The translations under genes and the position numbers were made by a program. From assembly GCF_025151215.1 (NCBI RefSeq), contig NZ_CP102286.1, positions 248,001 to 312,000 of the forward strand: a stretch of 64,000 nucleotides of DNA, written 5' to 3'. This document shows, in pieces, positions 11,843-21,500 of the stretch. The DNA is from Parabacteroides merdae ATCC 43184. GTDB lineage: Bacteria; Bacteroidota; Bacteroidia; Bacteroidales; Tannerellaceae. The notes below the pieces were generated by a model. The model searched no databases and had not been told where the DNA came from. It saw nothing but the letters and a program-made list of their open reading frames with translations. Position 1 is the first letter of the stretch, and each line of letters starts with the position of its first letter.

Positions 11843-12397
11843 TTATCTTGCTGCGTAGAAAGAATAACCTTCGGCTACCTGTTTGAAAGCAAGTACGCCT
11901 GCCTGGTTCAGTTCTACATTCATTTCTTTGCCGTCGGGAAGGTACATGACAACTTCGTCGTCACCTGTGAACTTCAGCAGTTTGGTCGATTCGCCGTTTG
12001 CTTCTACGCTCCAACTCTTGTCTGCTTCATTGAAAACCAGATCGACCGCTTTTTCTTCTCCTTCTTTCTGGATGTGGTAGCCGTCTTTTTGGGTTTCGAT
12101 GGCATACGTGCCGTCTTTGGTTTCGATTGTTTTTACCGTACCGGCATCTGCAACAGGGTTGCTTCCGCTCCAGAATTCAATCGAGTTTAAAACCAATATG
12201 TCGGCTAATGCAGAGATTTCATAAACCGGAACAATCCAGAATGCAACGAATACTAACTCGTTTACAAACTTGCTGTCGATATTTCTGTTCCAATCCAACA
12301 GCTTATTTGACAACCCAAATGATCCAATGCATGATGAGAATAATACACTGCTGGCAAGCGTTGCTGCCACTAATAAAGTTAGACTTTTTTTCTTCAT
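11843..12397 (-). CDS. DUF3332 lipoprotein
   Basis: A 184-residue lipoprotein: signal peptide with lipobox LFSSC, Cys at about residue 23. A conserved hydrophobic patch follows (KFVNELVFVAFWIVPVYEISALADILVLNSIEFW, about 43-76, divisible into two short membrane-associating helices). The C-terminal half is a beta-rich domain. It matches the Bacteroidetes DUF3332 family of unknown function. It precedes the beta-galactosidase on the same strand with a 94-bp repeat-filled gap. No catalytic motif is visible. Confidence 0.8.
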   Translation of the reverse strand: MKKKSLTLLVAATLASSVLFSSCIGSFGLSNKLLDWNRNIDSKFVNELVFVAFWIVPVYEISALADILVLNSIEFWSGSNPVADAGTVKTIETKDGTYAIETQKDGYHIQKEGEEKAVDLVFNEADKSWSVEANGESTKLLKFTGDDEVVMYLPDGKEMNVELNQAGVLAFKQVAEGYSFYAAR

Positions 12398-12536
12398 GAA
12401 TATTTAGTATTTGTAGTTAATTTGGGGACGAAGATAACAATTTATACGATAATTGTCATTAATAACAGGACTATAATTATTTATTGGTTACTCTTTATGA
12501 ATTTCTTTTTGAACTTGAAACTTTTTATGAAACAAA

Positions 12537-12585
12537 GAGGCTTCTAAAATTCATTTAAATGATTTTAGAAGCCTCTTTTTATTTT
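12537..12585. terminator. Bidirectional terminator after SusD1
   Basis: GAGGCTTCTAAAAT (12537-12550) pairs perfectly (14 bp) with its complement at 12562-12575, flanked by A and T runs. It follows the stop of the minus-strand SusD1 gene and separates the SusCD operon from the DUF3332 and beta-galactosidase genes. Confidence 0.88.
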
Positions 12586-12603
12586 AATAGAGAGTATCGG
12601 TTG

Positions 12604-14385
12604 TTAGTAACCTGGATTCTGATCTGTTGCCAGTAGAGGGTTCAAGTCGATTGCTGTTTGGGGAATAGGTCTCAGCGACATCCGGCTATCCCATTTCATC
12701 GTGATGACTTTTTCGCCATCCGGTGTGGAGATAGGAACATTGTTCATCTGCGCACTCCAATAAGCATCGCCATAACGGCTTAGGTCGTCGCTGCGCAAAC
12801 CTTCACCAGCCAGTTCGATGCGACGTTCGTTTTTGATCAAAGCCAATCCATCTTCCTTGCCGAGGCTTGTCGGTACGTTTGGCATACCGCAACGATCACG
12901 AAGCTGATTCAAGGCAGCCTGTGTCTGTCCGTCGAAACCTGTTGTCTGGGTATGAGCTTCAGCAAAGATCAGCAGTACTTCGGCATAACGGATACAGGGA
13001 TAATCGCCGGTTGCTTGTCCGTCATTATTCGCATCATTTTCCAACGGTGACATTTTGCGGAAGTTGAAACCAGTCTTGGATTCATTATTCCCGTTTTTGA
13101 TCCATTCATAGATGAAGTTTGTACCGTAGTTTGTCTCATACCAACCTTTGAAGGGGAATAGGATGGAGGCATATAAACGGCTATCACGATTGCGGAATTC
13201 CTGCATGTACTCGTAATCTTTCAGTTTTCCACTGTTGATAAGGCCGGATGCAAAAGAAATAAATTTGGCTTCTCCTGCAGGAGCTTTATATTCGTCCAAA
13301 TCCCCTTTGATAACTTTATAAGCATTCATACGCTTTTCGATACTGGGAATGGACGGTGTTTTGCCGTCTACTGTCCAGTAAGCGTCGACCAGATTTTGTG
13401 TCGGAGTCACAGAAGACCAACCTCCTAATTGATTCGGACGGATGCTTGTGTATCGTGTCATATCTTGGTAGTCCCAACTGGAAGCGGTATATTGACGAGT
13501 CATTACATATTCCGGATTGTCTGGGTTCCCGTTTTCCGTATGCCATAAAGATTCGTAGCTGAACATGCCTTTCATAAATTTGTCACGGTCGATACCGTAT
13601 TTGTCAAAATCTATGTATAATTCCATTTCTTCAGCTTCTTTCTTTTGTGCTTCGGTCAATTCACTGACTTGGAATAATGAAAAACCTCCTTTATCCATGA
13701 TTTCTTTGGCTGCTGCTTCTGCTGTCGGATAGTCGCCGAAATAAAGGGCTGCTCTTGCTTTTACGGCTAAAGCTGCATATTTGGTCATACGTCCTTTTTC
13801 GTTCGGATAACTACCTGCATATTTTTCCGGAAGGATAGCTGCTGCTTCAGTTAGTTCGTTGAGAATAAATTCACGGATTTTGCTTGTTTCGTCGCGAGGA
13901 ATGTTGGGAGCATCGTATGACAATACATCGGTGATCAAAGGAACTTTACCAAATGTTGTTGTCAAGTTCAGATAAGTCCATGCACGCATAGCTCGGACTT
14001 CCGCTTTGAACCGTGTTTTCAGATCTTCATCCATCGGAACATTCTCTATTTCCTGCAAGAAAATGTTTTGTTTGCGGACTGTTTCGAAGTTATAGCCTTC
14101 GTCATATAGAGCACTGAGGCCGTTTTGCTGATAAATAGCTCCGTTCGATTCCCATGAATATTGGCAGTATGCATCGTTCGTATACGAATCGCTGTGAACA
14201 GCTGCGCCGGGAATGCTTGCTGAGTAAACAGCGTTCAGATTATACCATGCATCTTTTTCTGATGTCCAGAATGTTTCTGTTGCAATGCTGGAAGTCGGTT
14301 CGACATCCAGGTCACAACTGCAAACTGTTGTTCCCAGAGCTAGGCAGAAGAACGTATGTTTGAATATATTATTAACTGTTTTCAT
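12604..14385 (-). CDS. SusD/RagB-family outer-membrane lipoprotein (SusD1)
   Basis: Surface glycan-binding lipoprotein that pairs with the adjacent SusC1 transporter. The 593-residue protein has a lipoprotein signal peptide ending VCSC (Cys about residue 24). The helical TPR-like SusD core includes ALAVKARAALYFGDYPTAE (about 205-223), and the conserved C-terminal block contains IRYAEVLLIFAEAHTQ (about 475-490) and LIKNERRIELAGEG. It lies 11 bp after SusC1. The glycan cannot be read from sequence. Confidence 0.93.
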   Translation of the reverse strand: MKTVNNIFKHTFFCLALGTTVCSCDLDVEPTSSIATETFWTSEKDAWYNLNAVYSASIPGAAVHSDSYTNDAYCQYSWESNGAIYQQNGLSALYDEGYNFETVRKQNIFLQEIENVPMDEDLKTRFKAEVRAMRAWTYLNLTTTFGKVPLITDVLSYDAPNIPRDETSKIREFILNELTEAAAILPEKYAGSYPNEKGRMTKYAALAVKARAALYFGDYPTAEAAAKEIMDKGGFSLFQVSELTEAQKKEAEEMELYIDFDKYGIDRDKFMKGMFSYESLWHTENGNPDNPEYVMTRQYTASSWDYQDMTRYTSIRPNQLGGWSSVTPTQNLVDAYWTVDGKTPSIPSIEKRMNAYKVIKGDLDEYKAPAGEAKFISFASGLINSGKLKDYEYMQEFRNRDSRLYASILFPFKGWYETNYGTNFIYEWIKNGNNESKTGFNFRKMSPLENDANNDGQATGDYPCIRYAEVLLIFAEAHTQTTGFDGQTQAALNQLRDRCGMPNVPTSLGKEDGLALIKNERRIELAGEGLRSDDLSRYGDAYWSAQMNNVPISTPDGEKVITMKWDSRMSLRPIPQTAIDLNPLLATDQNPGY

Positions 14386-14396
14386 TTTGCTTTTTG

Positions 14397-17300
14397 TTAG
14401 AATGTTAAGTTTACACCAAGTGAAATAGAAGAAGTTCCGCGGGTGTCTGTTCCACGTCCGGACGGTGTTTCCGGATCAAAGTCTTCCATGCGGTGATCTG
14501 CACGGATTGTAAATGGATTTTCAGCCGATACGTAAAGTTTCAAAGCATCGACACCTAAATGCTGAATTTGGTGTTTATTGAAATTATATCCGAATGTGAT
14601 ATTTTTGATACGGAAATAATCAGAATCGAACAACCAGAAATCGGAGAACTTATTGTTGAAAGTAGAGTGTGCACTTGTACGCGGATAGATACGAGGATAA
14701 GCTGCATTTGGGTCGGGGTTATCAACGGTCCAGCGTTTCAGGTGAAATTCACGTGGACTGGCATTATCAGAGAAAGCCCAAGCCTGTTCCTGATAGAAAC
14801 GAACCATTGTTCCAGTCACACCTTGTCCGAACATACTTAATTCGAAACCTTTGTAACGTAAGTTTAGATTAACGCCGTATGTAATATCGGGAACGTCACA
14901 AGCCAGATAGTCTCTGTCCTTATCGGTCAGTTTTCCGTCGCCATCCAAGTCTACATATTTAATGTCTCCGGCCTGTGGGGTAATGCCGTCTGTTATGTAG
15001 TTGCCATTGTCGATGTCTTCCTGTGTCAATAAACCGTCTGAGCGGAAACCGTAGAATGTGCCGATAGCATAACCCACTTTCTTAATCCAAGGGTCTTCGA
15101 TCATCGGATCGTTTGCTCCTAAATCTTTTACCTTATTCCAGTTTTTAGACAGATTAAAACCAACCGTATAAGAGAAATCTCCAATGGATTTGTTGTGAGA
15201 TATGTTGAATTCCAGACCTTTGTTACTTACTTTACCGATATTTTGCGAAACCTTATAGTCACTATTGATACCGACTTCTGCTGGACTCGGATAAGATAGT
15301 AGGATATCTTTGGTTTGTTTGTCGTAGAATTCACCAGTGAAACTGAAAAGTCCGTTTAGAATATCGAAATCAACCCCGACATTGGTAATCGTTACGGTTT
15401 CCCAACCTAATCCAGGATTAGCTGGCTTTCCTTCTCGAATACCGCTGACGATCGTATTTTCGAAGTTATAATTTCCACCCTGTACATAGGTCGCAAAATA
15501 ATCATATTGTCCTACGTTATTGATATTACCTAACTGTCCCCAGGAAGCACGCAATTTCAAATTATCGATCCAACTGGCATCTTGCATGAAACTTTCCTGA
15601 TTAATACGCCATCCGGCAGAGAACGAAGGAAAGAAACCCCAGCGGTTGTCTTTGTGGAAACGGGAAGAAGCATCTGCGCGAAAGTTGGCTTCCAACAGAT
15701 ACCTGTCTTTGTACGAGTAGTTCAAACGGGCAAAGTAAGACATTAATTTATCTTCGTAAACATCACCTTCCGTGCTCATGTCGCTGGGTGCGCTCGAACC
15801 TCCATTAATACCCGTCATACCGTTGGTTGGGAAATTGCGGCGCCATGATTTTTGTTGTTGGTATTTGTAATGTTCGTATGAGACACCTCCTAATGCACTT
15901 ATATTATGGTTTTCGTTGCTCCAATTATAATTGGCCAAACCATTGTAGGTCAAACGACTATTTTCGTTCCAGTCATATGTCATCTTGGAAGCGGTCACAT
16001 CCGTACCGTTCAATTCTGAGCCGGTTACGAAATCTTTGATTTTATTTCTATTGGCTTCGTATGTTTTACCTTTATAGTCATATGCCTTATAGATCATTTG
16101 TCCGGTCAGTGTCAATCCTTTAACTGGTTTAATATCGAGGGCGAGGTCGATCAATGTATTTTGTGATTTGTTGTTGTTCCATCCCCCTTCTTCCAAGCGA
16201 CGTAGTGGATTACGTTGCATATTTACCAGCGCTGCAGGATTTCCCCCTTCGTAACTACCCCATTCTCCATTGCTTTGACGAGCTACATATGTAGACGGAA
16301 CGGTTAGAAGTTCTGTATATCCAATACCTCCGCTTTCTGTATTGTTTGTGTTTTGGATATATTTGAAGTTTGAACGCCAAGACAACCATGAGGTTATATC
16401 GGATGAGAGGTTGGTGGTCATATTATATCGGTTGGCGGAAGCCTCGGGGGTAAATTTGTCATCATACATATACCCTAATGAGGTGAAATATTTGACTTTG
16501 TTTCCTCCGCTTACGCTAACGGAATGCTTTGTCATGACTGCTAAATCGTCCAGCACTAAATCATACCAGTTTGTATTCGGATACATATCTGGGTTACTTC
16601 CGTTACGGAACATTTCGATCTCTTCATCCGAATATGGCATCTCTGCATTCGGATTTTCATTGAATGCCGCTTCATTGCTCAAACGAGCATACCATTCCGA
16701 ACTTAAAACTTTTGGAGTGTATGTTGCGATCTTCATGGATACTGTTCCATCATAGGTCACTTTTACATCACCTTCCTTACCGTCTTTGGTCTTGACTAAG
16801 ACAACACCGTAAGCAGCACGAGAACCATAAATTGCAGAAGAAGCGGCATCCTTCAGAAAAGAAACGCTTTCGATGGAATTCGGGTCCAAATTGGAGAAGA
16901 ATGTAGCATCTGCTATTGCTCCGTCAATGACAAACAAAGGGGAAGAAGTCCCCAAGTTTCCGCGACCACGCATGTTGATGGAGATGGAACCTTGACGGTT
17001 GATAATGGTTACTCCCGGTACCTGCCCTTGAACGGAAGCCAACACGTCCGTATTGACACGCTCTTTCAGCTCTTCGGAGCCGACAGATGCAACGGCACCG
17101 GTGAGGTTTACTTTCTTTTGGGTACCATAGCCGATCACGACTACTTCATCCAATTTTTGGGTGTCTTCTTTCAGACTGACTTTGATCGTTTGTTCTCCAT
17201 TGTATTTGATCTCTTGGGTCAAATAACCAATAAATGAGATAACGATTACATCTCCCTTTTTTACTTCCAGGACAAAATTACCGTTCATGTCGGTAACAGT

Positions 17301-17501
17301 ACCGTTTGTAGTGCCTTTTACAACTACCGAAGCTCCTGCTACAGGGCCGAACTCGTCTTCAACGACACCTTTCAAACTTGCTTGCTGCTGAGAAATGCCA
17401 ACTTTGGGAGTCGTAGTTTCGTTGGCGGCAAATATCACCCCTGATGAACAAAGGGCTACAGACAACAGCAAAAAACTGACTGGTCTTGCGATTTTCAACA
17501 T
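14397..17501 (-). CDS. SusC/RagA-family TonB-dependent transporter (SusC1)
   Basis: A 1034-residue outer-membrane transporter importing glycan fragments with SusD1. Order: signal peptide (about 1-26), carboxypeptidase-D-like regulatory domain (GPVAGASVVVKGTTNGTV, about 53-70), TonB-box-like EVVVIGYGTQKKVNLTGAV, plug (about 118-230), then the 22-strand barrel ending in Phe. Its first 100 residues are almost identical to those of SusC2, so the pair arose by duplication. No -7 box of the usual type is visible on this strand in its 1 kb upstream region (see findings), so in this orientation it may be silent. Confidence 0.94.
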   Translation of the reverse strand: MLKIARPVSFLLLSVALCSSGVIFAANETTTPKVGISQQQASLKGVVEDEFGPVAGASVVVKGTTNGTVTDMNGNFVLEVKKGDVIVISFIGYLTQEIKYNGEQTIKVSLKEDTQKLDEVVVIGYGTQKKVNLTGAVASVGSEELKERVNTDVLASVQGQVPGVTIINRQGSISINMRGRGNLGTSSPLFVIDGAIADATFFSNLDPNSIESVSFLKDAASSAIYGSRAAYGVVLVKTKDGKEGDVKVTYDGTVSMKIATYTPKVLSSEWYARLSNEAAFNENPNAEMPYSDEEIEMFRNGSNPDMYPNTNWYDLVLDDLAVMTKHSVSVSGGNKVKYFTSLGYMYDDKFTPEASANRYNMTTNLSSDITSWLSWRSNFKYIQNTNNTESGGIGYTELLTVPSTYVARQSNGEWGSYEGGNPAALVNMQRNPLRRLEEGGWNNNKSQNTLIDLALDIKPVKGLTLTGQMIYKAYDYKGKTYEANRNKIKDFVTGSELNGTDVTASKMTYDWNENSRLTYNGLANYNWSNENHNISALGGVSYEHYKYQQQKSWRRNFPTNGMTGINGGSSAPSDMSTEGDVYEDKLMSYFARLNYSYKDRYLLEANFRADASSRFHKDNRWGFFPSFSAGWRINQESFMQDASWIDNLKLRASWGQLGNINNVGQYDYFATYVQGGNYNFENTIVSGIREGKPANPGLGWETVTITNVGVDFDILNGLFSFTGEFYDKQTKDILLSYPSPAEVGINSDYKVSQNIGKVSNKGLEFNISHNKSIGDFSYTVGFNLSKNWNKVKDLGANDPMIEDPWIKKVGYAIGTFYGFRSDGLLTQEDIDNGNYITDGITPQAGDIKYVDLDGDGKLTDKDRDYLACDVPDITYGVNLNLRYKGFELSMFGQGVTGTMVRFYQEQAWAFSDNASPREFHLKRWTVDNPDPNAAYPRIYPRTSAHSTFNNKFSDFWLFDSDYFRIKNITFGYNFNKHQIQHLGVDALKLYVSAENPFTIRADHRMEDFDPETPSGRGTDTRGTSSISLGVNLTF

Positions 17502-17627
17502 ACTAATTGTTTTTTGTTTAATAATAGTTAGATATAATAGGCTTTAAGAGGATCTGTTTTCTTCTACAGCTCACACTTACTTGCTTATTTTTAGTAATTA
17601 GGGTCAAAGTTTATGCTTGCACATGCG

Positions 17628-17644
17628 TAGTTCTTGTAGGACTA
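17628..17644 (-). repeat. Left copy A of the 17-bp SusC leader element
   Basis: The plus strand reads TAGTTCTTGTAGGACTA, exactly the inverse complement of the right copy at 18418-18434. The element is itself an imperfect palindrome (TAGTYCT / AGRACTA around TGT). It lies about 127 bp upstream of the SusC1 start. Confidence 0.85.
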
Positions 17645-17701
17645 TGACTTATTGTAAGAAATATAAAGCTGTATAGGCAAAAAGGAGGATTTTTTGTATG
17701 A

Positions 17702-17717
17702 AGTTCTTGTAGGACTA
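17702..17717 (-). repeat. Left copy B of the SusC leader element
   Basis: Plus strand AGTTCTTGTAGGACTA, same orientation as copy A and 74 bp further from SusC1; the match to A continues through TGA. A partial third copy (TTTCTTGTAG) is at about 17766. Confidence 0.8.
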
Positions 17718-18394
17718 TGATTAAGTTATACGAATTTGTACCAAAACATCAGAATTACCAGTCTGTTTCTTGTAGAAAACCTTGGGAGTAAACCTGATTT
17801 TCCTAGTAATTAATCTGTTGATGTTAGTAAGTTATGTGGTCTATGATTATCAACCGGAAAGTATACAATCTTCAGCTAATAGACAGATTACTTTAATATG
17901 TGGAAATATTTATCCCATCATGCTATTTATCAGTTATTTATAACCAAAGTAATATATATAGCGGGAAGCAGACGATTACATAGCAAATTAAATTATTGAT
18001 TAGAATCTATCCATATAAATTTAGATCTATACAATAAGTATATAGAAAAAAAGCAAGAAAATCTGATAGGTTTAGAAAATAACACTCGGAAACGCTTAAT
18101 TGTTAATTAACATTTTAAGATGTGTACTTGGTTGAAATTCCTGAGAGCTTCGGGATATATATGAAACAAACTATGGATTCATGCATCTTGCACAATACAA
18201 CCATATTGTCGAATTTTCAAAGGATTTAGGGTAAAGAATAGAGGTAGTAAAAGAAAATAACGATTAATATCATTTGTATTAGTAAAATATTTTAATATAT
18301 TTGTCTCAATGTATAAAAACGGTATTAAAATACATTCAATAGTATTCTTGCTAATTTTTTCTAAAAAAACATGCAAGATAATAAATAAATGTAT

Positions 18395-18402
18395 TACATT
18401 TG
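18395..18402 (+). promoter_or_regulatory. -7 box of the SusC2 promoter
   Basis: TACATTTG fits TAnnTTTG exactly; the -33 region is weak, as is common for regulated Sus operons. It lies 16 bp inside (left of) the right element copy and points toward SusC2, predicting a leader of about 165 nt. Confidence 0.65.
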
Positions 18403-18417
18403 CCCCGTCAAAGGACG

Positions 18418-18434
18418 TAGTCCTACAAGAACTA
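18418..18434 (+). repeat. Right copy C of the SusC leader element
   Basis: TAGTCCTACAAGAACTA, an exact inverse of copy A, 142 bp before the SusC2 start and immediately downstream of its predicted transcription start. Seen relative to their genes, copies A, B and C all have the same orientation. Confidence 0.85.
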
Positions 18435-18435
18435 T

Positions 18436-18464
18436 GTCATACATTTGCATGGCAAATGTATGAC
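18436..18464 (+). promoter_or_regulatory. Perfect 13-bp hairpin in the SusC2 leader
   Basis: GTCATACATTTGC pairs with GCAAATGTATGAC across a 3-base loop. It contains TACATTTG on both strands, so besides forming an RNA hairpin it could offer a -7 box in either direction. No matching hairpin is present on the SusC1 side. Confidence 0.65.
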
Positions 18465-18575
18465 AGATGTTAGGAATCATACCATGAATGTAAAGAATCT
18501 ATAAGTAAGGTGGTTATCACCTCCTTGGATCTTATTCATATAGTGACTATTATTATTAAACAAAAAACAATTAGT

Positions 18576-21500
18576 ATGTTGAAAATTGCAAGACCAGTCA
18601 GCTTTTTGCTGTTGTCTGCTGCTTTATGTTCCTCAGGAACAGTGTTCGCAGCTAATGAGACAGCAACTCCTAAAGTTGGTATTTCTCAGCAACAGAAAAG
18701 TTTGAAAGGAACAGTTAATGATGTACTGGGCCCCGTAGCAGGTGCTTCAGTTGTCGTAAAAGGTACGACGAACGGTACGGTTACTGACATGGACGGTAAC
18801 TTTGTTTTGGAAGTGAATAACGGTGATGTTCTTCAAATCTCTTTCATCGGTTATGTAACACAGGAAATCAAGTACACCGGACAAGCGACTTTGACTGTGA
18901 ATCTGATGGAAGATACTCAGAAACTGGAAGAAGTCGTAGTTGTCGGTTACGGTACACAAAAGAAAGTGAACATGACCGGGGCTGTTGCACAGATTGACAG
19001 CAAAGCGTTAGAAAATCGCCCGGTTCAGAACGTTTCTACCGCATTGCAAGGTACTATGCCGGGTGTTCAGGTTACTTCCGGCGGTGGCCGTCCCGGACAG
19101 GATGGTGGTACGATTCGCGTGCGTGGTGTTGGTACATTAAACACGGCTGATCCTTATATTTTGGTGGATGGTATCGAAACTGGAACGATGAACTCGGTTG
19201 ATCCGAACGATATCGAAAGTATTTCTGTATTGAAAGATGCTGCTTCTGCTGCGATCTATGGTTCGAAGGCGTCAAATGGTGTAATCTTGATTACGACAAA
19301 ACGTGGTAAGACAGGTAAACCACGTATCTCTTATAATGGATATGTAGGTTTCCAGAAACCGACGGAAATGATTGACCGTATCAGCTCTTATGACTATGCG
19401 CGCTTGTATAGCCAGTCTATGATCGATGAAGGCTTGAATCCCCGTTTCAATGAAACTGATATTGAGAATTTCAGAAATGGTACTTCTCCTAACACGGATT
19501 GGTATGATGAAGCCTATAGAACCGGTGTACAGCATTCTCATAATGTAAGTGTGAGCGGTGGTACGGAAAATGCGAAGTATATGGGATCTGTCGGCTATTT
19601 GGGACAGACCGGTATTTTACCGAATGCGGACAGACAGCAATTTAATGCTCGTACAAATTTGGATCTGAAGCTGAATTCCAGATTGACGGTTCGTTTGAAT
19701 TTGGCATATATCAAGAATGACTATTCCGACCCAATTTCTTCTTATGCATCTGGCATAAGTGAAACTGGTGATCCGAATAGTGCTGCCAGCTCTGATCAGA
19801 TTATCCGTCAGTTGAACCGTATTGCTCCGTGGATTGTAGGTCGTGCTGAAGACGGTACTTATGGTACTATTGGAGATGGTAACCCACTTGCGTGGTTGGA
19901 TGTTAACCAAACTGTTGACCGTAAAAATCAGAATTTCTCTGGTACCCTGTCTGCCGATTATAAAATCATCGACGGTTTAGTTGCAACAGTGACGGGTTCT
20001 TATGTTAACAATCAACAACACTATCGTGCATTTCAAAAATATATTCAGTACAATCCGAATAAGGAAACAGAACCGAATCGTTTGGAAGAACGTTTTACCG
20101 GTTGGCATCGTGCAAACTTTGATGCATTGTTGAATTTTGACAGACAATTCGGTGAACACGGTTTGAAAGCAATGGCAGGTTGGCATACGGAAAAGTATGA
20201 CTACACCTATAACCAGCAGTTCCGTAAGAATTTCCCGACTAATGATCTGACCGATATCGCGGCTGGAGATGCTGCTACTCAGAAGAACAATGGCTATACA
20301 CGTGAGTTGGCGATGATTTCTTGGTTCGGACGTATTAACTATGATTATGCCGGCAAATATTTGTTGGAAGGTAATATCCGTTCTGATGCTTCTTCCCGTT
20401 TTGCTGATGGTAATCGTTGGGGATATTTCCCTTCTTTCTCTGCTGCATGGCGTATTAGTGAAGAAGGTTTCATGGAAAATACGAAAGATTGGTTGAACAA
20501 CTTGAAGATTCGCGGATCATGGGGGTTACTGGGTAATCAAGATGCATTGACTGATTATTATCCTTGGATGAATACCTATAATCTAGATGCAAGTTATCCG
20601 TTAGGAGGTGCTTTGCAGTCGGGGTATTATCAGAAAGCATATAAGCTGTCTTCTATCTCTTGGGAAAAATCTCGTACATGGGGACTTGGTTTTGATGCGA
20701 CAGTCAATAACAAGATCAATGTGACATTTGACTACTATGACCGTAGGACAACAGGTATTATCATGGATGTTCCGGTTCCGGCAGAATTTGGTTTGGATGC
20801 TTATAAAGATAATGTAGGTGAAATGTCCAATCGAGGTGTTGAAGTGATTCTGAGCTACAACAACAAATGGGGGGATTGGTCGTTTGGTGCAACCGGAAAC
20901 TTCTCGTACAACAAAAACGAATTATTGGATTTAGGTTTGAGTCCGGATGCCGGAGGTGTAACGGCTGATCCGAACAATGGCAATAAGGTTCGTAAGATTG
21001 GTGAAGCGCTGAACACATATCGTGTTTATAAAGCAGATGGTTTCTTTGAATCGGATGAAGCAGCTCAGGCTTGGATGGATAAATATTCCACACAGGCAGG
21101 TTATCCGTTTGGAACTAAAAAGTTCAAGGGAGGTGATCTGATCTATCAGGATGCAAACGGTGATGGTAAAATGACGGCTGATGACCGCGTCCTTGCAGGT
21201 TCTTCAGATCCTAAATTTACGTTTGGTTTGAATCTGAATGCTGCTTATAAAGGCTTCGACTTATCCATGTTGTTTACGGGCGCGGCTGGCGTGCATCGTT
21301 TGATCAACCAGGAAGTAACAGGCTATTTCGGTGGCGATGACTCACATCCGGCAACTGTATGGTTGGATGCTTGGACACCGGAAAACAAAGATGCAACGAT
21401 GCCACGTGTGGCTTATGATGTAACATCTCCGAGTCTGTCATCTAATGTCGTGTCTACATTCTGGTTGCAGAATTCCAGCTATTTGCGTATGAAGAACCTG

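Larger units (their letters stand above)
17502..18575. other. Divergent SusC1/SusC2 regulatory region
   Basis: About 1.07 kb, strongly AT-rich, without a credible gene (a 65-codon minus-strand frame at 18179-18376 has no recognisable features). It holds two left copies and one inverted right copy of a 17-bp element, a -7 box pointing right, a 13-bp perfect hairpin in the SusC2 leader and an AAGGTG/CACCT inverted repeat near 18507-18524. The last 30 bp before each SusC start codon are nearly the same on both sides. Confidence 0.7.

Noticed and set aside
12537..12585. Short insertion-sequence or transposon end
   Set aside because: The perfect 14-bp inverted repeat has T and A runs on both sides and sits between operon ends, so a bidirectional terminator is sufficient.
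18179..18376. 65-codon minus-strand frame in the SusC1/SusC2 intergenic region
   Set aside because: Very AT-rich, no start context, no recognisable domain; most likely chance. It would, however, be turned round by an inversion of this region.
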